From positions 1 to 7,735 of the forward strand of contig PCAH01000147.1 in the NCBI GenBank assembly GCA_002730485.1: DNA of 7,735 bases, in the 5' to 3' direction. Each line of letters begins with the position of its first letter. Positions within the stretch are counted from its first letter, which is position 1. Below the pieces are notes generated by a model. The model searched no databases. It worked only from the letters and a program-made list of their open reading frames with translations, and was not told the origin of the DNA. Source of the stretch: Dehalococcoidia bacterium (GTDB lineage: Bacteria; Chloroflexota; Dehalococcoidia; UBA3495). Of this stretch, positions 5,984 through 7,735 are shown one piece after another. The translations under genes were made by a program, and so were the position numbers.

Positions 5984-6529
5984 CTATTGCAAGACGTAGT
6001 TGGTGTAGTAGAGCGCTTTCAGAGGGGGGGGAGGCAGTTGTCCCAGAGCCTCCAGTTCAGCATCGTATTCCCAACCGATGATGTGGTTCCATTCATCTAG
6101 GATAGTCTGACGTGCCATCTCCTTGATCTTCGGGGTCCGAAGTTCTTCACGGGTGTAATCGCTGTAGACATCGATTACGAAGTTTAGAGCCTTCGCCCAC
6201 TTCCAGGGCTTCAGAAGCATTTCGTCACGTGCGAGGGGGCCATCGTTCATGGCTACGTCGAACTTCACGATCAGGTAGAACCGGCCCTTCCCGTCTCGCG
6301 GACTGACGATCATTTCAGGCATGTCCAGGTAGATCTTCTCTTCCACGAGCGACTTGGGAGCGACATACTCCGGCTCCTTCCCCAGTTCGCTCTCCGGAAC
6401 TTCGCGGATGAGGAAATACCAGACTGCACCGCCGATCAGGCCGAGCAGGACAACCGCTGCGATGATGATCGCCGGCCAGTTTAGCTCTTCGTCCTCGTCT
6501 TCGTCTATCAGTTCGACTTCGTCAGCCAT
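5984..6529 (-). CDS. FliL-like flagellar basal-body-associated membrane protein
   Basis: This 181-residue protein starts with an acidic cytoplasmic stretch (Asp/Glu-rich, residues 3-16), followed by one transmembrane helix (about 19-41) and a periplasmic domain. FliL-type features are the NWPAIIIAAVVLLGLIGG helix, the strand GRFYLIVKFDVAM (82-94), the segment YSDYTREELRTPKIKEMAR (122-140) in the place of the 'L-ss-t-eeL-tpeGk' region, and the C-terminal ALYYTNYVLQ resembling 'V-FT-FVvQ'. FliL binds the flagellar stator and basal body and supports motor torque. The start MADEVELIDE (ATG 6529-6527) is chosen because it begins with the usual acidic tail. An in-frame ATG at 6607 would add 26 residues with no helix, and neither start has a clear Shine-Dalgarno site. 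A PPPP run near residue 166 falls on an eight-G tract. No other flagellar gene is in view, so a stator-like role outside flagella is possible. Confidence 0.7.
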   Translation of the reverse strand: MADEVELIDEDEDEELNWPAIIIAAVVLLGLIGGAVWYFLIREVPESELGKEPEYVAPKSLVEEKIYLDMPEMIVSPRDGKGRFYLIVKFDVAMNDGPLARDEMLLKPWKWAKALNFVIDVYSDYTREELRTPKIKEMARQTILDEWNHIIGWEYDAELEALGQLPPPPLKALYYTNYVLQ

Positions 6530-6628
6530 AGGTATCGAGGTTGTTTGATTAAGGATCTGAGATTGCGCTTGGAAACCGGACAGATGGATCTCTGTATCCA
6601 GTCCCATCGGCCCAAGCCGACAGAATTG

Positions 6629-6657
6629 AAGATAAGGCTTCCCATTTGGGGTGACAA
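6629..6657 (-). promoter_or_regulatory. Putative sigma-70-type promoter of the FliL-like gene
   Basis: On the minus strand TTGTCA (6657-6652) is followed after 17 bases by TATCTT (6634-6629), nine of twelve matches to the consensus. Transcription would start near 6622. This gives a leader of about 92 bases to the ATG at 6529, or about 14 to the ATG at 6607. The spacer holds a small inverted repeat, CCCA-TT-TGGG (6641-6650). Confidence 0.45.
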
Positions 6658-6787
6658 CCGAGGACCATCGTATGATTGATGAAGTGGTGCTGAACGGGGT
6701 GCGAGACCAGAGTGATGTTCCGGATTCGACACGAGATGAGGATGCGTTCGACCTGACACCAATCGCATTCGGGTATGGTATGGGCTT

Positions 6788-7669
6788 GTGATATCGATAT
6801 CAGAAGGCGATCTGGTCGGTCTTGCGTGCTCACTCGTCTGGGCGACGAGCGCGACGATTGTTCGCACCCAGTCCTTCAAGATTTCACCGGGGCTGATGAA
6901 CGCGCTCCGGTGTGCAACGGCTGCCCTGATGTTCTGGGTTCTTCTCTGGCTGTTCGGGTCCATTGCGTCCTACTCCGCGCTGTCCCTGAATGAATGGCTC
7001 CTGCTGACCGGATCTGTCGTGATCGGCATCTCGATGGGAGATACTCTGTATCTCTGGTCGATTAGGGAGATCGGGCCGGCCCGCACCATGGCGGTTGTCG
7101 GTATCGTTCCCTTGCCCACTCTGGTGTTCGAGTATCTCCTGCTGGATGAACCCTTTCCCCCGCAATTCGTCGCCGGATGCTTCCTTGTTGTCGGTGGTGT
7201 TGCCTGCCTCTCCCAGCGCGGAACCCAGAACGAATCCGTCATTGGTCGCCTGAAGCTCGGCATTCTGCTTTCTCTGTCAGCCACGGTGCTCTGGGGATTG
7301 AGCACGGTGATGCTCAAACCTGCAATCGCCAATATCGGACCCATTGAGGCGAATAGCGTCCGGATGCCTCTGGTGGCAACACTCCTGTTTGGTGGCTACA
7401 TTCTGACAAGACCCTCTCACGGCAGGCAGCCTTTGACCGGCAGAACTGCCCTGATCGTTGCCGGTACCGGTCTCCTGGGTATGGGATTCGGCTCTTATCT
7501 TTTTCTCAAGTCGATTGCTATGATTGGTCCCACGAAGACGGCCGTCCTCGGCGCCCTAGCACCTGTGTTCACGATGGGGATGTCAGCGGTCTTCCTGAAG
7601 GAGCGCATCACGAGACTGATTGTGCTCGGTGTAGTACTGTGCGTGGGGGGGGTGCTGTTGGTGTTGTGA
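6788..7669 (+). CDS. EamA/DMT-family permease
   Basis: This 293-residue inner-membrane protein has the layout of the drug/metabolite transporter superfamily: two EamA repeats, each of about five transmembrane helices (about 7-142 and 155-293). Each repeat ends with the usual glutamate-bearing loop after helix 4 (FEYLLLDEPFPPQFVAGCFL at 114-133, FLKERITRLIVLGVVLCVGG at 269-288). Paired motifs, such as GDTLYLWSIREIGPART (84-100) and GSYLFLKSIAMIGPTKT (235-251), also show the internal duplication. Members export or take up amino acids, nucleotides, drugs or other metabolites, and the substrate cannot be told here. The start is GTG at 6788: the frame has a stop at 6737-6739, and no other good start comes before the first helix. 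The ribosome site is poor (GGG three bases upstream). A 14-bp palindrome covers the start codon. An eight-G run near the 3' end (7645-7652) is kept in frame. Confidence 0.9.
   Translation: MISISEGDLVGLACSLVWATSATIVRTQSFKISPGLMNALRCATAALMFWVLLWLFGSIASYSALSLNEWLLLTGSVVIGISMGDTLYLWSIREIGPARTMAVVGIVPLPTLVFEYLLLDEPFPPQFVAGCFLVVGGVACLSQRGTQNESVIGRLKLGILLSLSATVLWGLSTVMLKPAIANIGPIEANSVRMPLVATLLFGGYILTRPSHGRQPLTGRTALIVAGTGLLGMGFGSYLFLKSIAMIGPTKTAVLGALAPVFTMGMSAVFLKERITRLIVLGVVLCVGGVLLVL
6789..6802. promoter_or_regulatory. 14-bp perfect palindrome across the start codon of the EamA gene
   Basis: TGATATCGATATCA is its own reverse complement. It begins at the second base of the GTG start codon and covers codons 2-5. 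A protein bound here, or a stem in the mRNA, would block transcription or translation. No regulator family is recognised. It could also be chance in an AT-rich spot. Confidence 0.35.
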
Positions 7670-7698
7670 ATCTACGATCGAGGAAAGAAGATCGAGAA

Positions 7699-7718
7699 TT
7701 GAGAGCCAGAGATCTCAA
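7699..7718 (+). terminator. Possible terminator hairpin after the EamA gene
   Basis: TTGAGA/TCTCAA forms a six-pair stem around an eight-base loop, 30 bases after the stop codon, followed by a mildly T-rich stretch. The stem is AT-rich and weak. A short direct repeat GATCGAG (7676-7682, 7690-7696) precedes it. Confidence 0.25.
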
Positions 7719-7735
7719 GCTTGATTGTGTGTGAA

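Noticed and set aside
6530..6607. A 26-residue N-terminal extension of the FliL-like protein from the ATG at 6607
   Set aside because: The extension lacks a helix or family resemblance and has no good ribosome site. The acidic MADE start is typical. It remains possible because the putative promoter lies only about 14 bases upstream of 6607.
1..7735. A mobile element, CRISPR array, defence island or biosynthetic cluster
   Set aside because: No transposase, integrase, regular repeats with spacers, toxin-antitoxin pair or multi-enzyme pathway gene is visible on either strand.

Overview
The window looks like a stretch of chromosome from a free-living, didermic, motile bacterium, probably a marine or environmental lineage known mainly from metagenomes. 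The support is a LolA/LolB-fold periplasmic protein (implying an outer membrane), a FliL-like flagellar membrane protein, and three transporters of bacterial type. I cannot name the phylum. Composition is even and moderately GC-rich, and I see no insertion sequence, integrase, phage gene, CRISPR array, tRNA or rRNA.

Layout: (1) 1-436, + strand: the 3' end of a conserved gene of unknown function that appears broken by a frameshift and probably an internal deletion. (2) 469-2004, - strand: an AGCS-family sodium/alanine-or-glycine symporter. (3) 2005-2269: a divergent regulatory gap with a consensus-like promoter and a palindrome. (4) 2270-4057, + strand: a SulP/SLC26-type anion transporter with a STAS domain and an unusual cysteine tail. 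(5) 4058-4580: about 520 bases with no convincing gene but several perfect short hairpins. (6) 4581-5189, - strand: a TrmY/UPF0217-family SPOUT methyltransferase, an enzyme best known from archaea. (7) 5211-5963, + strand: a secreted LolA-like protein whose start lies only 21 bases from the trmY start. (8) 5984-6529, - strand: a FliL-like single-span membrane protein, ending tail-to-tail with gene 7. (9) 6788-7669, + strand: an EamA/DMT-family permease with a 14-bp palindrome over its start codon.

The genes alternate strand almost one by one (+ - + - + - +), so there is no long operon and most genes should be single transcription units. I see no shared pathway. The window reads as an ordinary accessory or housekeeping neighbourhood of transport and envelope genes. 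The most notable items are the bacterial trmY homologue, the decayed first gene, the isolated fliL-like gene, the SulP cysteine tail and the palindrome at the EamA start. I did not find a defence system, a biosynthetic cluster or any clearly new multi-gene system.
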